A stretch of DNA of 64,000 nucleotides from Limnephilus marmoratus (GCA_917880885.1 OU862909.1:30936405-31000404); one strand, 5' to 3'; counted from the stretch's first letter, positions 1 to 11,887 are shown. The notes: a model not told the origin generated them from the letters alone. Made by a program: numbers and translations.

Positions 1-36
1 AACGTAGTCCTGAGAAGGACTTTTTAACTCCTGACG

Positions 37-66
37 TTTCGGACAGATCACACTGTCCATCTTCAG
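37..66 (-). other. Hammerhead-like core in PLE tail (left arm)
   Basis: On the minus strand: CTGAAGA, a linker base, stem GGACAG/CTGTCC with a 6-nt loop, then GAAA followed by CGTC. This matches the CUGANGA-stem II-GAAA part of a hammerhead ribozyme, a motif known from Penelope-like elements. I cannot assign a clear stem III and cleavage site, so activity is unproven. Confidence 0.45.
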
Positions 67-267
67 AGGCCTTATGTCTTTGGTTTTTGTCTCAAACTGA
101 TAGCTTTCGCATGTCTGTTCGGTCCAGAATCCAAGACTTAAGTGAGTGCAAATCAATTCCTATGGCTAGAGCGGAGTACCCGGGATGATTGTGATTTATG
201 GTGCTGGGGGTAGGAGGTGGGACCGGCAGTCTCAGGCGGTTTACATGTAGAGACCTGATTGGTTAGG

Positions 268-637
268 CTAATTGTGGGTACTTCTGATAATTTTGGAAAT
301 GCCGTTTTAGGGGAATTTTCGTCAATTATTACTTTCCAGGTGTTGGGAATTCTTATGGAGTCGTTTCTGGTGTTCATATTATTTTTATGTTTATAAATTT
401 CTATCGCTTCGCGGTAAATTCTTTTTGGTTCATTGTATACGCTAGCTATTGTTGTTGTATTATTGAAGTCTATTTTATGACCTTCATTAAGGACGTGTTG
501 AACTAAGGATGAAGTTAGGCGTTTATTAGTGACATCTCTTAGCTATTGTTGTTGTATTATTGAAGTCTATTTTATGACCTTCATTAAGGACGTGTTGAAC
601 TAAGGATGAAGTTAGGCGTTTATTAGTGACATCTCTT
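268..637 (-). pseudogene. PLE GIY-YIG endonuclease C-terminus, left copy (broken)
   Basis: Read on the minus strand this gives the C-terminal end of the endonuclease domain that follows the reverse transcriptase in Penelope-like elements. It has LVQHVLNEGHKIDF, then NEPKRIYREAIEI (Glu of the GIY-YIG fold) and an Asn-rich stretch ending at NTW. A 97-bp direct duplication inside it and a 1-nt deletion near 318 break the frame, so it diverges from the right copy after IIDE. Only about 80-120 residues of a protein normally 700-900 residues long are present. Family assignment is by motif recognition, not by search. Confidence 0.7.
444..637. repeat. 97-bp direct duplication at the palindrome centre
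   Basis: The unit 444-540 is repeated exactly as 541-637. It lies in the endonuclease frame of the left arm and forms the asymmetric centre of the inverted repeat. 97 is not a multiple of 3, so it disrupts the frame. Confidence 0.9.
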
Positions 638-638
638 A

Positions 639-887
639 ACTTCATCCTTAGTTCAACACGTCCTTAATGAAGGTCATAAAATAGACTTCAATAATACAAC
701 AACAATAGCTAGCGTATACAATGAACCAAAAAGAATTTACCGCGAAGCGATAGAAATTTATAAACATAAAAATAATATGAACACCAGAAACGACTCCATA
801 AGAATTCCCAACACCTGGAAAATAATAATTGACGAAAAATTCCCCAAAAACGGCATTTCCAAAATTATCAGAAGTACCCACAATTAG
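639..887 (+). pseudogene. PLE GIY-YIG endonuclease C-terminus, right copy
   Basis: An open frame of 82 codons from ACT at 639 to TAG at 885-887, with no start codon of its own, so it is a 5'-truncated fragment. Landmarks are SSLVQHVLNEGHKIDF, EPKRIYREAIEIYKHKNN and IPNTW, which match the helix with the conserved Glu and following Asn of the Penelope-type GIY-YIG nuclease. In an intact element this nuclease nicks target DNA for target-primed reverse transcription. Here it lacks the reverse transcriptase and the GIY-YIG strand itself and cannot be functional alone. Confidence 0.7.
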
Positions 888-1087
888 CCTAACCAATCAG
901 GTCTCTACATGTAAACCGCCTGAGACTGCCGGTCCCACCTCCTACCCCCAGCACCATAAATCACAATCAACCCGGGTACTCCGCTCTAGCCATAGGAATT
1001 GATTTGCACTCACTTAAGTCTTGGATTCTGGACCGAACAGACATGCGAAAGCTATCAGTTTGAGACAAAAACTAAAGACATAAGGCC

Positions 1088-1118
1088 TTTGAAGATGGAC
1101 AGTGTGATCTATCCGAAA
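1088..1118 (+). other. Hammerhead-like core in PLE tail (right arm)
   Basis: Mirror copy of the motif at 37-66. It reads TTTGAAGA, stem GGACAG/CTATCC, GAAA. One stem pair and the first core base are altered relative to the left arm, so it looks more decayed. Confidence 0.4.
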
Positions 1119-1216
1119 CGTCAGGAGTTAAAAAGTCCTTCTCAGGACTACGTTACGCGGGTAAACCGAGAAAAGTGTTTTACATCTTACGCCCGTGAAA
1201 ACCTTAACCATAACAT

Positions 1217-1447
1217 GTATATATATATATATACTCGTATGTACGTGTGTATTTATGTATGGGTGTAAATGTGTGTTTATCTTACATATATTTTTAAATT
1301 TAAACTCCTATGAAGTCATTCATGTTGATCACTGTAGACACTATGCTTATATATTTTATTTTTTTTATAATTTTATTTTAACTACCACTGTTATCCACAT
1401 AATATAATACCCACACACAGGCTTCGCCTTTGTGGGATTTTTTTTTT
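1217..1447. repeat. TA repeat and short hairpin with T-run
   Basis: A (TA)n run at 1217-1234 follows the PLE tail. At 1410-1436 CCCACACACAGG pairs with CCTTTGTGGG around a CTTCG loop, followed by a run of T. This may be the 3' end of a small retroposon, but I do not recognise the family. Confidence 0.5.
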
Positions 1448-1534
1448 ACTTATATTTTTTTGTTATTATGTATTTTCCTATACGTAAATGTACCAAAAAA
1501 ACTTTGCTAATAAAAAAATAAATTAAAAAAATTA

Positions 1535-1745
1535 CATTTGTTACGAAGTCGTCTTAGACTGTTAAATTTCAAATTATTTTGGTTATTCCACTAGGCTAAT
1601 TACCTCGGGTTTGTAGCTCACTTGAATATTGTTCGGGGAAAATCCTTACAAATAATATGAATTATTAATGACATAATTTTATTGTTGTCAAATCGTTTTT
1701 GTATTTATGATGATATAATATGGGTTTTTTTTTAATAATTAATCA
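1535..1745 (+). repeat. Dispersed repeat A, copy 1
   Basis: About 200 bp that reappears in reverse complement at 20020-20228. The shared core includes TTACCTCGGGTTTGTAGC and the AATATTGTTCGG word, then AATATGAATTATTAATGAC. No reading frame or terminal repeat is evident. It could be a short non-autonomous element. Confidence 0.7.
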
Positions 1746-2200
1746 ATGTTTTATTATAAAATATGCTATTTTACCGCGATGTTGAACCAAAAGTATAAGG
1801 ATTGACGATGCACTCTGATATCCACTTGTCTCAAAGTGATGGCTGATGAAAGTGTTATCTTAATAACCTAATTTTAAAGGCATTCTTGCATTTACCAGCT
1901 ATTTAAATCACGTTTAAAATGATTAAATAATGATTATTTATGACTATATGATATATATATATATATGATTAATATGTTTATGATTATTTAATTTGTTGTT
2001 GTAACTAATCTGTGGAACAAATCTCCTGCTGACAAGCTACTTGTAGTAGCTTAGCGGGTAATAAATTCCAATTGTATGCAATTTTTTTACAATAATAAAT
2101 AAAAATAACAAATGGAAATAAAAAAATAAAATAAAAGACACGGGTAACAGGTAATAAACTGAGATTTCGAAGAATGTTGTGGAGAAATTAAATCATAATT

Positions 2201-2595
2201 CAATTTGGGAAGCGGGTGTGGGTACCGTCGCCCCCGGAACCATTTATTGAATAACCAACACCTCTGCCATAGGTCGCCCCAAGTGGTTCGCTTTGTTTGG
2301 TGTCTTGGCAGGGGTGTCCGGGTTCATGGGGTGAGGTTTGTCCGGATGTTAGTGGCGGATGCGTCTGCCCACGACGGAGACCTTTGATCCCTCCAGCAGG
2401 ACTCTCTCGGAACATCTGCCAGTGGGAGGGATAGATTCATACGTTCGTCACTCCTGGACACACTGACCCCAGATTCCTACCCATCCCTTATACCTTTTCC
2501 TTCCCAGAACGTCCTGTCCTTCCTTTCCATTAAATACCCTGCACACATGGACATAAGCCCTGAGGGATTTTTTTTGGGCTTCCTGCGTGGAGCAA
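2201..2595 (+). repeat. SINE-like ~450-bp family, copy 1
   Basis: Begins CAATTTGGGAAGCGGGTG, continues with GGGTACCGTCGCC and CCATTTATTGAATAACC, and ends with GCCCTGAGGG, a degraded hairpin partner and GTGGAG. The same head-to-tail order is seen in copies at 13246, 40375 and 55000 on the plus strand and in four minus-strand copies. Small open frames here on both strands are by-products of the repeat. Confidence 0.85.
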
Positions 2596-2599
2596 AACA

Positions 2600-4740
2600 G
2601 AAAGAAAAATAACAAACAGAAATAAAGAGATCGAATACATGTTTCGTATCCCATAGAAAAAAAAATACAAATAATAGGACATTAAATTCCACTACTTTTA
2701 TAGAGACTTCACATCAATTTAGAGACGCTACATTCAGATGGAATTGAAACAAAAAGGCCAGGGGCGAGGAGTGTGAAGAGTACCTTTTCTTGTTTGTGCT
2801 ACAAACCAACGTGATACTTGTCCAAACGATTGTCGTCTAGCTAGGATAAGCTCAGTTTACAAGCAATTTATTGCTGCAGTAATAAATCTACGCTTTGAGA
2901 AGTTGATGAAAACCTAGACCCTACTGTTGAAGCAAACGCATCGTCTCTGATGAATACTTAATACGTATTGCCGTTTACTAACATTTTCAGTTTTACGCGG
3001 AATTGTATTTAAAGAAAGGGGGTTTTATCGCGTTCACTGTTACAGATTGGTGATTAAAACACATGGATCACGATACTAAAATGTTCTACAAATAGCACGC
3101 AATCATGAAGCTAGTTTAAAAACGTATTTACGTCCATTAGAGGCACATCTACACCATACGGGTATATTTCGAAATAAAACATGTAAATATGGTTGTTGTG
3201 ATATTAATATCAAACGAATATGTTAAATTCATGGCCATTTACGACAAGTACATTCATATAGTTATATAGAAACATTAAAATATTTGATTTGTGAATCGCA
3301 ATATACTCGTTTTAAAAGCGGTATGGGAGTATTAATAATTTATTCGTCACGTTCGTTCTACTGGATGGTTTTTGGAAAAAAAGGTTCTTCGTGAACTTGT
3401 TTAACTCGTGGCTTCATCTTAATTATAATGAAATACCAAGATCGGTAGTAATAATACACGTAAATTATTGCCTAAGGCAAATCATGTGCAGGTATTATTA
3501 CGTTTATTGGTGGTGACCACACAAGAGTCCCGACTGATGGGATTCGTGAGAATATGGTGCCTCAACTTTTTTGACTGAAGGTTAGGACAAGAAGGTTGTA
3601 AGAATCTTTTAACGCTTTGATATTTATTACTAATGGTGTGGATTTAGCTAGGCGAGGTAACGCTAATTATTACAATAATTAGGTGCGAGGTGTTAAAAGC
3701 CCATTAAAGTCCGTAAAGCCCTGTTTTAAATCGATTGTTTACAAATGAAGCAGACCAAGATTCTTCGAGGTGATGTTTACTTTACACGATAAAGAAATGT
3801 AAACACAGTGCATAAGAAAACTTCATAAAAATATCGATGGCAGTCATGCGATTACTTCAATAAATATTTACCCAAGAGAACGTTTGTATGTTGAAAGGCG
3901 ACGAAACACAGAAAAATATATTTTTCCCACTGAGTCAACAGATTCACGGTAGCGTTCGCAGCACAAATCACAGGTCTTTCATAATTCGCCACAGTTTACA
4001 GATGTTAATTCTGAAGGACAAGAAAATTTAAAAGTACACAAGAACTGTGTACTTTGAGCTGCAAATGCAAGAAAGAAACGCAAAAGTAAAGAAGAATCGA
4101 GACGTGATAAAAAGTACAGCCTTGAAGGATGTACTTTCACACGAATCGGCAGGTAGTTTTTTTTAAACATAAATCGAACACTGAGCAAAACGATGCGATG
4201 CGTTTCACTGTCACCAACATCAACAAGAGACGTCGCCAACAGACGCCAAAGAAACAAGTTGGCGAAATTTCCTGGAAACTGTCTGTATGTCACACACATG
4301 AAACGGTTTATTACGCCCTTCGTATTCTGACGGTTGAACTATAGGGGAATATTCAAATTGCACGATATCTTGTCAGATGCAACACGGTGTTATTGTTAAA
4401 TGCTGAAACTGAGAACTGGTCGATTAAACATCTTCAGTCGTGACATTTAAATATTTACATCTCGTGATGTTTTAATGCAAATTTGCTAATTTGAATAATT
4501 TATATAAATGAAATACAGCAATTTATTTAAACACAGCAAATTATATAAAAACAATAAGTATTATTAATAATTATAAAGCTTTGAATATAATTAACCAAAC
4601 TATGCAGTTTCGTAAAAATGTCAGTATCCCGCAAATTTCGCTAACAAACAGCCTAAAAGCAACAACAACAGAAAAAAAGCAAGGCCGATTTAAACGTATT
4701 AAATAAGATTTAAAAGGGACACTGTGATGGGTATTTTTGC
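2600..4740. other. No supported gene
   Basis: AT-rich sequence without a recognisable exon, terminal repeat or RNA gene. Overlapping open frames on both strands near 3979-4344 have no recognisable motif and no splice context. Confidence 0.5.
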
Positions 4741-4744
4741 ATTT

Positions 4745-5030
4745 GCTCCATACAGGAGGCCCTGAGGAAAACAATTTACAATTTTCAATGGGATTGGGGA
4801 TGCTATGTGAAGGGTCTTGAAGGAGAGGAAGTTCTGGGAAAGAAAAAAGTATACGGGTGGGTAGAAATCTGGGGGTCAGTGTGTCCAGGACTGCCGGACG
4901 TGTGAATCCATTCCTCCCATTGCGGTGCAAGGCGATGGGTCGAGAGCTGAAGAGGTCAAAAGGACTCCTCCCAACCAGTCCCTCATTTAATATGCGTAGC
5001 GGGATAGAAGGGGTGCCCGCAGAATATGTG
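4745..5030 (-). repeat. SINE-like family, copy 2 (5' truncated)
   Basis: On the plus strand it starts with the tail AGGAGGCCCTGAGGAAAAC and runs through CTGGGGGTCAGTGTGTCCAG to about 5030, where the family head is missing. The 221-residue open frame on the minus strand across this interval is a shadow of this repeat and of the next LINE fragment. Confidence 0.8.
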
Positions 5031-5050
5031 ACGCCCAAGTGAATAAAAAA

Positions 5051-5200
5051 GTCGAAGACGCCTAAGAAATACATGGCACGGACAAGTGAATCAGTGACGC
5101 GTGAGTTGTAACTTGTGAAGAGTCTGAGTGACAGAAGAATATGTATAAGATGATGTACAAATGTGGACGAAGCAAAAACTGTGTACCAGAACAGATTTGA
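5051..5200 (+). pseudogene. RTE-like LINE 3' fragment, copy 1
   Basis: Plus-strand sequence from GTCGAAGACGCC through ACATGGCACGGACAAGTGAA to about TGTACAAATGTGGACGAAG aligns by eye with 47553-47680, which encodes GRPRETWHDRVNQIL, the post-reverse-transcriptase segment of an RTE-like LINE. It abuts SINE copy 2 directly. Several indels break the frame. Confidence 0.65.
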
Positions 5201-5239
5201 GATCCGTTCTTTGTCTTTTGTGTACCAGTGTTGCAATTC

Positions 5240-8200
5240 ACGGAGACTGATATTAATTAAATAAATCGGTAACTAAAATGTTTAAAACTAGGAAAAACTA
5301 TAATAATAAGAAGAACGGCTTATATCATTTGAACAAAAAAATAAATAGAATTACAAAAAATCACTTTTGTTTTCAAAATTGACTCGCAAATATGAAGAGT
5401 AAAATCGACCCTGTCGCTAATTCGAACAGCACGTTCTCACATCTTCGGGAAATAGAAAGAAAAAACATGAAATATTTAGCATCACTTTTTATCTCGTGGA
5501 TGTTAATGATGACAAAACCAACATTGAACGTTGAACAGTACAAAAGAACGTCGAACAGTACAAAGATGTGAAGATATCGAGAATGTACAAAACTTATTTC
5601 TTAAAACATTGTTATAAAGGTGAGTAATTTCTAAGTTGTAAGACTGATTAAGAACCGCACATCAGCCAACTTAATAAAATACAATCCATTCAAATCGTAG
5701 TCTAAGTTAAAGCATGGTTACAAAATTCCGTGGCATGTAATAACTTGTTGTAAAAGTGCATCTTTAGATACGTTTATTTTAACTTTTTCACACATTTACT
5801 TTTACTCTCCAAAATAGCATAAAGTGATAGTAATGAAAGTAATAATAGTATAAATATTGTGATGAAATTCAGGAAAGGAGCGCTGTAGACGAGCAACCCA
5901 GAGTTGAAGCATTTCAGACACATTCACATCTCTGTGAAACGTACTAAATGCTAAGATTAACACCACTAATGTTGTGTCGTCAAACCTTGAACGTGACAAT
6001 TAACTTTTTTTAGAAATATATTTCAAATATACCTAATGGTTTTTCAAGATTTGCTAGGTATATTTTTATTATTACATACATACACTTAAGACCGTCTGCC
6101 AATTTATTCAAGTTCACCAAACTGCGAAATTGCATTTGGGAGGCAACGCACTTACCATTCGCGAAAATAATAAAAAATAAAGAAGTTCCGTAAAATAAAC
6201 ACTATTTGCAGTTACCGATCATGCGTGCTATTTATTTAATAGTGGCACATTAAATTTACATTAACAAAAAACAGAAGAATAATAAATAATAAAGAAGAAA
6301 AATAAACAGAAGAACATGTAAAATAAGAAATCCAAAAAATAAATACGATAAAGAAAATATAATTGAAAAAACAAAAAATGGTAAATAAGTACAAAAGATT
6401 TAAGCAGAAAGGGTAAAATAGGAAGGTTTTAACTTGTGGTCGGCCGAAAGTACAAAAGTTATTAAAGTATACATAAAACATGTTATATTACGGACTTTAG
6501 GCACATTCATAGACACATGTGGAAGGTTAAGGTCATTTAACTCACACAAGGAAAGTGCTCAACAACTATTATATCTGTAATAAATGTTCGATAAAGTGCA
6601 AAAGCTATAAAGGTATAATATGGGAAGAAGTAACCCGTCGTTCATTACTTATTACGACGACGAATTCTAGTAATGTGGCGACTATAGGAAAACACGTCAA
6701 CATCTTAAAAGTTTGAATTTGATATTAATACTTCTAGAGTATTTCAATATATTGCACAGTTTAAAGGCACGTCTGGGACTTGAGGTCGAGGTTTCAAAAT
6801 CCGGTAAAATGATAATAAAATTTAACGATATGGGTTTATTCGACATTAAATTAAAAATAATATGTTTTCGTCTCATTCTACAGAGTTGAAGATTCTGCCA
6901 GCAGCTACAAAAATATACCATTCAGAGGTTGTTTTTAGAGTTTAAAAGGTCATTGCAACGTCACATGACTAGACCTGAAAAATCAGGTACTTCCCAGCAT
7001 TCCTCTTTCACTTATCGTTCTCCTTCCTTCATTATTGTCCCATCTTACAATCCAGGAAATTTTCCGCGGTTTTCGTATAAAAGAAAAACTATTCTGGCCT
7101 TCGTAGAGAGTTACATACATAAAAAAACACCTTTCTGTTACGATATAAATACGCATATATATATGTGTAAGAAATAAGATGCAATGCAAGGCCGCCAAAA
7201 TTCGCAAATTGCATTATAATTAAAAAAAATATGGTTAGAAATAAATTATACAATGTAACAGAAGATGAAAAACTCTAATTTAACGATAAATAAGCATATT
7301 ATAATAATGCTATCACAATATAAACAAGTGAGCTTACATTATAAACAAGTTTCGAAACAGGAATTTTTATTATCCTTAGTCGTAAATATAAAGTTATCAA
7401 GGCTTCGTAGTAATGGCCACCCATTTGAAGGAGCATTTGCATACTTAAATTTGAAGCTAAATAAAGATTCAGATAACATTATTAAAAAACACAAATTGAA
7501 TAAATTTATTACAAAAAAAAAACAATTAAGATAACTTAATAACAAAAATACGATAAAGATAGTAAGGCCATAAAAATACAATTCAAAATTACAATATGTG
7601 TTTATTACGCAACTTCACCGTTATTATTTATCACCATGAAAAGAATACATTTCAAAAATAACTTTTTAGTGAATGCAAAAATTTTGTAGGGATAATTCAA
7701 AGTAACTTTCAAAAGCCTTCAATCTAAGCGTAATGGGCTTGTGTGTAAAATATTTATTTAGGGATATGCTCGGTCTAAATCCAATTCATCGGATCAGACG
7801 TCGCGTCGGCTTACAGGAAACTAGAAACCATTATTCGCAAACTCGTCGTTAGTCACGTTGTCCTGAGACAAATTATGTAACAATCCAATGATCAATTCAG
7901 TAAAGATCAACTTTGATCAAATCAAATAATACCTCCTACCCAGATTTTTTTTATTTTAGGGATTGTTGATTAATACCACAAGCACTGAATTGTTTGAGGA
8001 TTAACAACAATACAATAATAAACTATGAAGATAACTGCTCACAGTACGTAGTCTGTTATTATGTAGCTTAAGAAAAAGACTTTTAGATGACGGAAAGTGG
8101 TGTCGTCTTTTGAATTTTTGAAGTACGGATTACGATGGAATTTTGATAATTTCCAGACAGGAATCAAACATTATGTACCTATAAGACAATGTTTTAATTT
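5240..8200. other. No supported gene
   Basis: AT-rich DNA. The only structure I noted is a 20-bp direct repeat at 5527-5546/5547-5566 (GAACAGTACAAA core). The 89-residue frame at 7265-7534 is low-complexity and unsupported. Confidence 0.5.
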
Positions 8201-8213
8201 TTTAAATTGACTT

Positions 8214-8230
8214 TGGCGCCCAACGTGGGG
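8214..8230 (+). other. LTR-element primer-binding site for tRNA-Lys
   Basis: TGGCGCCCAACGTGGGG is the complement of the 3' end of insect tRNA-Lys including CCA, the form of primer site found just inside the 5' LTR of many retroelements. I cannot define the LTR upstream or coding sequence downstream, so this is an isolated relic at best. 17 matching bases are unlikely by chance in such AT-rich DNA. Confidence 0.5.
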
Positions 8231-8424
8231 ACTAACTAGTAAAAAAAAAAATTTTGATTGATTTTTTTTCGGTGTTTTGTCTTACGTATAATAACTAAAA
8301 ATATATTTTTATAAAACTTATTACGATCTAATTTAATACAATTTATAATTGCATTTGTTGCCGTTTTAGGAGTAAATGATTTTTTTCATCTTATTACAAA
8401 GTTAAGAAGCGTTGTGCCGCAGCA

Positions 8425-9240
8425 CCTCAAGTCCCCGCATTCCGAATTTCTGCTGATTTTTAACATGTTTCACTTGACTAATTAAAGTTTTTAAGCCCTT
8501 AAAAATATGGTTAATGTTGAAGATAATCTCAGTACATTTGCCGAATTGAAAAAGTAATTACATGAAATTAGATGGATAGAAAAACAATTGCACTCACAAA
8601 AAAGTATACTTCGAAAATTATAAAAAACACACTTCTTACTGTTATTTAACGTGTCGTAGGTACAAAAAATTCACAGGTTTTTTAAAGCTGCTTAAGAACG
8701 AGAGATATTTGCTCTATTTCAAAAAAGTCATGCTTTATTAAACATTATCGCTTAATCATAATCGTTTTTTTTTTAATTATTATTATTTTATTTATTAGCG
8801 TTATAAACAGTCATATATGACAGTGATAAGAACATTTATGTTATTGACCAATAAAATAACGACACATTGAAATTTAGAACCATAATAAAAAAAAATACAC
8901 AACAATACCTTTACCTGATATAAAAATTTTTTGATAAAGTGCATCCCCTTGCTTAAATCTACAAAAAGTGTTTAATGAAATTTTTCGTAGGTTTACATTT
9001 AAATTTTAATGGATACAAAAAATATCTTTCAGAAAGTGATTTTATTCAAATTCGAACTGCCAAAAGTTGAAGAGGAAATGTGATGAACTAAAAAAAAAGA
9101 GAAATAAAGAAATCAATTTGTTTAATATTGGCACGATTCCTCTAACATTCGTTTTTACATATCTCCCTTTCAAACCATCTTCGTCTTCTTCTTGAATGCT
9201 TACTCCGGAGCCAAGCCCTGACTTGTTGCACGACAGCCTC
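8425..9240 (+). repeat. Dispersed repeat D, degenerate copy
   Basis: Blocks here (8435-8530, 8690-8760, 9130-9235) match in order 46240-46337, 47270-47330 and 47385-47440, and in reverse 13755-13895. The best-preserved coding-like part, seen on the minus strand at 47.3 kb, ends in AKMFNKTRLV and a stop. I do not recognise the protein. Confidence 0.55.
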
Positions 9241-10110
9241 CGTGATTTATGGCTCTAAGTTGCGTGACTCACTGCGCCGAGAGAGGGCAGATGGCCGCTC
9301 ATCTTATTTAATTGATAAATCAACTAAATTTTACAACCTCACGTTAAATAATATACTATTACGAAAGAGATGTTATGTGCGCGGAGAGCGGAGAGCGGAG
9401 AGCGGATAGTCATGACGGATTCAGATAGACGTACTTCGCGTTCATCGCACGAAGCCGAGGATGCAAATAATAACGATTGAATCAAAGGTTGCAAGAATAG
9501 AGTGAAGCAATTTGCTAAGTGGCTACATAAAAAAAAACTGTTGTACTAATGTTGATTATACACGATTGTTTTCCTTTAATCAAAGTAAGTTCTTTTACAA
9601 AAGTTCAAACAATACAAACAAGGTAAGCGTGTATTAGGGCATAATAAAAGAAAAACTGTAAAAAGAAACGAGTTCGATCACTTCGCAGTGTCATGAAGAC
9701 GCAATAAAAGCGAGGGGCAATAATAAGTAACGTGGCTGAAGCCTTTCTCGTGTGTAACGTTTACTTTGAAAAACGGATTTCAAAGAAAAGATTGCTTCCA
9801 GCCTAAATATAAGACTATTTCCATCAACTTTCTCTGGATTGTATAGTTTGGCACTACTTGCAATTCTCCCCGTTCAACCTTATCTAAGTCTCTCTTTTCC
9901 TCTTCTTCTTGCTTACTAAAACAGCCCGATTGGAATAAGAGATGCGTGCTCCTTCATTATTCACTCAAATTGGAACGGTCGGGTTTACTCATACGTGGAG
10001 ATTTATGTTTTATAGTAAAAAGGCTTATCATTAAAATACTCTGCAACATAGAGCAACAGATTAAATTAGTTTTACAGAAAAAATCTATTTATAAGGTATC
10101 ACTGATTTAC
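9240..10110. other. No supported gene
   Basis: Apart from the short tandem repeat at 9381, I see no exon or element ends in this interval. Confidence 0.45.
9381..9406. repeat. GCGGAGA short tandem repeat
   Basis: Three to four copies of a 7-bp unit GCGGAGA in otherwise AT-rich sequence. Confidence 0.8.
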
Positions 10111-10111
10111 T

Positions 10112-10290
10112 TCTCTACATATTATAAATTAAAGTCCGCCGTCGCGTTTGTCTGTCTGTTCGAAATAAACTCAAAATGTACTGAACTGATTTTCATGCGG
10201 TTTTCACCAATAGATAGAGTGATTCCTGACGAAGGCTTAGGTATATAATTTGTCAAGGTTTTGTGTAAATTGGATGAAATATATAATATA
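10112..10290 (+). mobile_element. Helitron-like 5' fragment
   Basis: Starts TCTACATATTATAAA and continues CCGCCGTCGCGTTTGTCTGT, then 'GATTTTCATGCGGTTTTCAC', a style of non-autonomous Helitron common in insects. It is cut at 10290 by the end of the next, oppositely oriented Helitron. No Rep/helicase coding sequence is present. Confidence 0.5.
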
Positions 10291-10760
10291 CTAGCTGGTA
10301 CCCGGCATGCGTTGCTATGCCATTTATATATTTTTTTAAATATTTCTCCCTGCGTGTCCTTTCCCATTTGTCCCGTTCCCCTTCCGCCTCCCCTCCCTAT
10401 CCCGCGCCCCCTTTCCCTCATGCTTTCCCACTCCACCTCCTACACCTTCCCTTTCTCCACTCCACTCCCCCCCTTCCTCCCCCGAGCTCCCCTCCCCCTT
10501 ACCTAAGGTCCCTTCCCCCTATCCCCCATCCGTATTCCATACATTCATTCCCGGTACATTCAGTTTTCGAACAGCTCGCGTGCCACCTATTGCAATTTTT
10601 TTTATACAAATCTCATAATGCCAGAGCTCACCAGTAGTTTTATACAAACCTTGTCCTGACAATAACGAACACACAAAAAAAGAATTATCAAATTTGGTGC
10701 AGTCGTTTGGAAGTTATGCGCGTACATAAACCTTGGCGATTCATTTTTATTTATATAGAT
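10291..10760 (-). mobile_element. Non-autonomous Helitron, minus strand
   Basis: On the minus strand the 3' terminus is GGTACCAGCTAG followed by T, as expected for CTAG termini inserting between A and T; plus-strand CTAG is at 10291-10294 with A at 10290. Its interior has the GAGCTCTGGCATTATGA, TTGCAATAGGTGGCACGCG and GTTCGAAAA words also present in the Helitrons at 39383 and 43843, and a long C-rich stretch (10375-10510). The 5' end merges with the TCTA repeat near 10760. Proline-rich frames across the C-rich part are by-products. Confidence 0.7.
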
Positions 10761-10778
10761 AGATAGATAGATAGATAT

Positions 10779-10810
<32 letters not shown>

Positions 10811-10812
10811 AG
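10757..10812. repeat. (TAGA)n microsatellite
   Basis: Thirteen or so TAGA units with one interruption, between the ends of two Helitron-like elements. It may have expanded from the TCTATATA start of one of them. Confidence 0.95.
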
Positions 10813-10981
10813 GAGAATGTCTGTATGTGGTGGACAAGCAGGCTAGCAAGCAAGTGGTGTGGATTTGATTTGGATGCAAATTAACAGATGGCGGTGTGAG
10901 TTAATTTATTAAAAGTTGAGTAACCATCCGGTAGATGGCGTTGTGTTTCGTTAGCCACAGCAACGCGCGGCCGGGTCAGTA
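10813..10981 (+). mobile_element. Helitron-like fragment, second family
   Basis: Contains AAAGGAGAATGTCTGTATG near the left end, then GTGGTGTGGATTTGATTT and TTTCGTTAGCCACAGCAACG at the right end. The last blocks recur in reverse complement at 63890-64000, where the terminus is an intact CTAG. Here the end is GGCCGGGTCAGT, so the terminal CTAG is mutated. Confidence 0.6.
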
Positions 10982-11887
10982 AATTAATAAATAATTTCGA
11001 CAAGAATAATGAAATAAATTTAAAAAAAAAAATAGGTATGATATTTGTGTTTTATTGCTTATTATATCCGTGCTCATACATACACAATAAACGGATGGAC
11101 GTTGTAAACACATATTAAGTAGGCAATGAAAGGTTGTTTGCAATAACAAAAGTACGAAGAACTCCGGATGTCTCTAAAAGCAAAATACATAATTTTGTTC
11201 CAGGTGAGTGTTCAAATAATTAAAATAAACGGAGAGGAGAACGTTCATTCAATTAATAAAGGCCATCCAATCGTCTCGCTGCTGTTACACTGCCACTGTA
11301 ATCACTAATTAACTACCTGTTACTGGTTACAATTAAGTTAGTCATTTCAAAGCAAATACTGATTGGATCAATAAAGACTCGTCTCGAATAAATCCGATGC
11401 AATGAGACAATAATGGAGGTATTGACGAAAGAAAAATAATTGGTGATGATACGCCCGCGCCGCGCGGCTGCGAGGCAACGGGTATTCCAATCACCTCAAT
11501 ATAGTCCAGTGGCGTCCAATCGCACTGATCATTAACATTTATATCAGATATTAACATTCTATACTATTTATCTTCATATGTTATCCATATCCATGACACG
11601 AGATTAAACGTCGGAGGAAAAAGTAAAAATTCCTCCAAATGACGGGTGAGAATTTTCGGAACCGCGCGCAAATTACCTTAATGAGTTTTGTTCAAACACC
11701 ATTACAAAAACATCATTTAATTTTTTTTGCGATCGTTTACTGTTTACCAGATAATGAATCTTATTATTTATAATGTTTCTCCAGAAAAAACTTTTCGAAA
11801 AAATCTCCCTTTTCGGAGACAACTCTAAAAAAATACATTTATACGAGCATATTATAAACTTGATTTATTATTTCCGCACATACCTAA

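Larger units (their letters stand above)
1..1154. repeat. Long inverted repeat of two Penelope-like element 3' halves
   Basis: Positions 1-516 read in reverse complement almost exactly as 638-1154, around a spacer of about 121 bp. Both arms hold the same module order pointing outward: end of a GIY-YIG endonuclease reading frame, about 200 bp of untranslated sequence, a hairpin followed by GAAACGTC, then a small hairpin near the arm end. The arms differ by scattered substitutions and at least one 1-nt indel that changes the frame in the left arm, which argues against a simple assembly mirror. The left arm may continue beyond the window. Inverted and partial tandem copies are typical of Penelope-like elements. 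Confidence 0.85.

Noticed and set aside
446..637. CRISPR-like or satellite array
   Set aside because: Only two adjacent 97-bp units inside a PLE fragment; no repeat-spacer pattern anywhere in the window.
1..1154. Mirror-type assembly artefact
   Set aside because: The arms differ by substitutions and indels and similar geometry recurs at two other loci; not excluded without reads.
4571..5236. 221-residue minus-strand open frame, the second longest in the window
   Set aside because: It runs antisense through a SINE-like copy and a LINE fragment identified by matches elsewhere; no protein motif.
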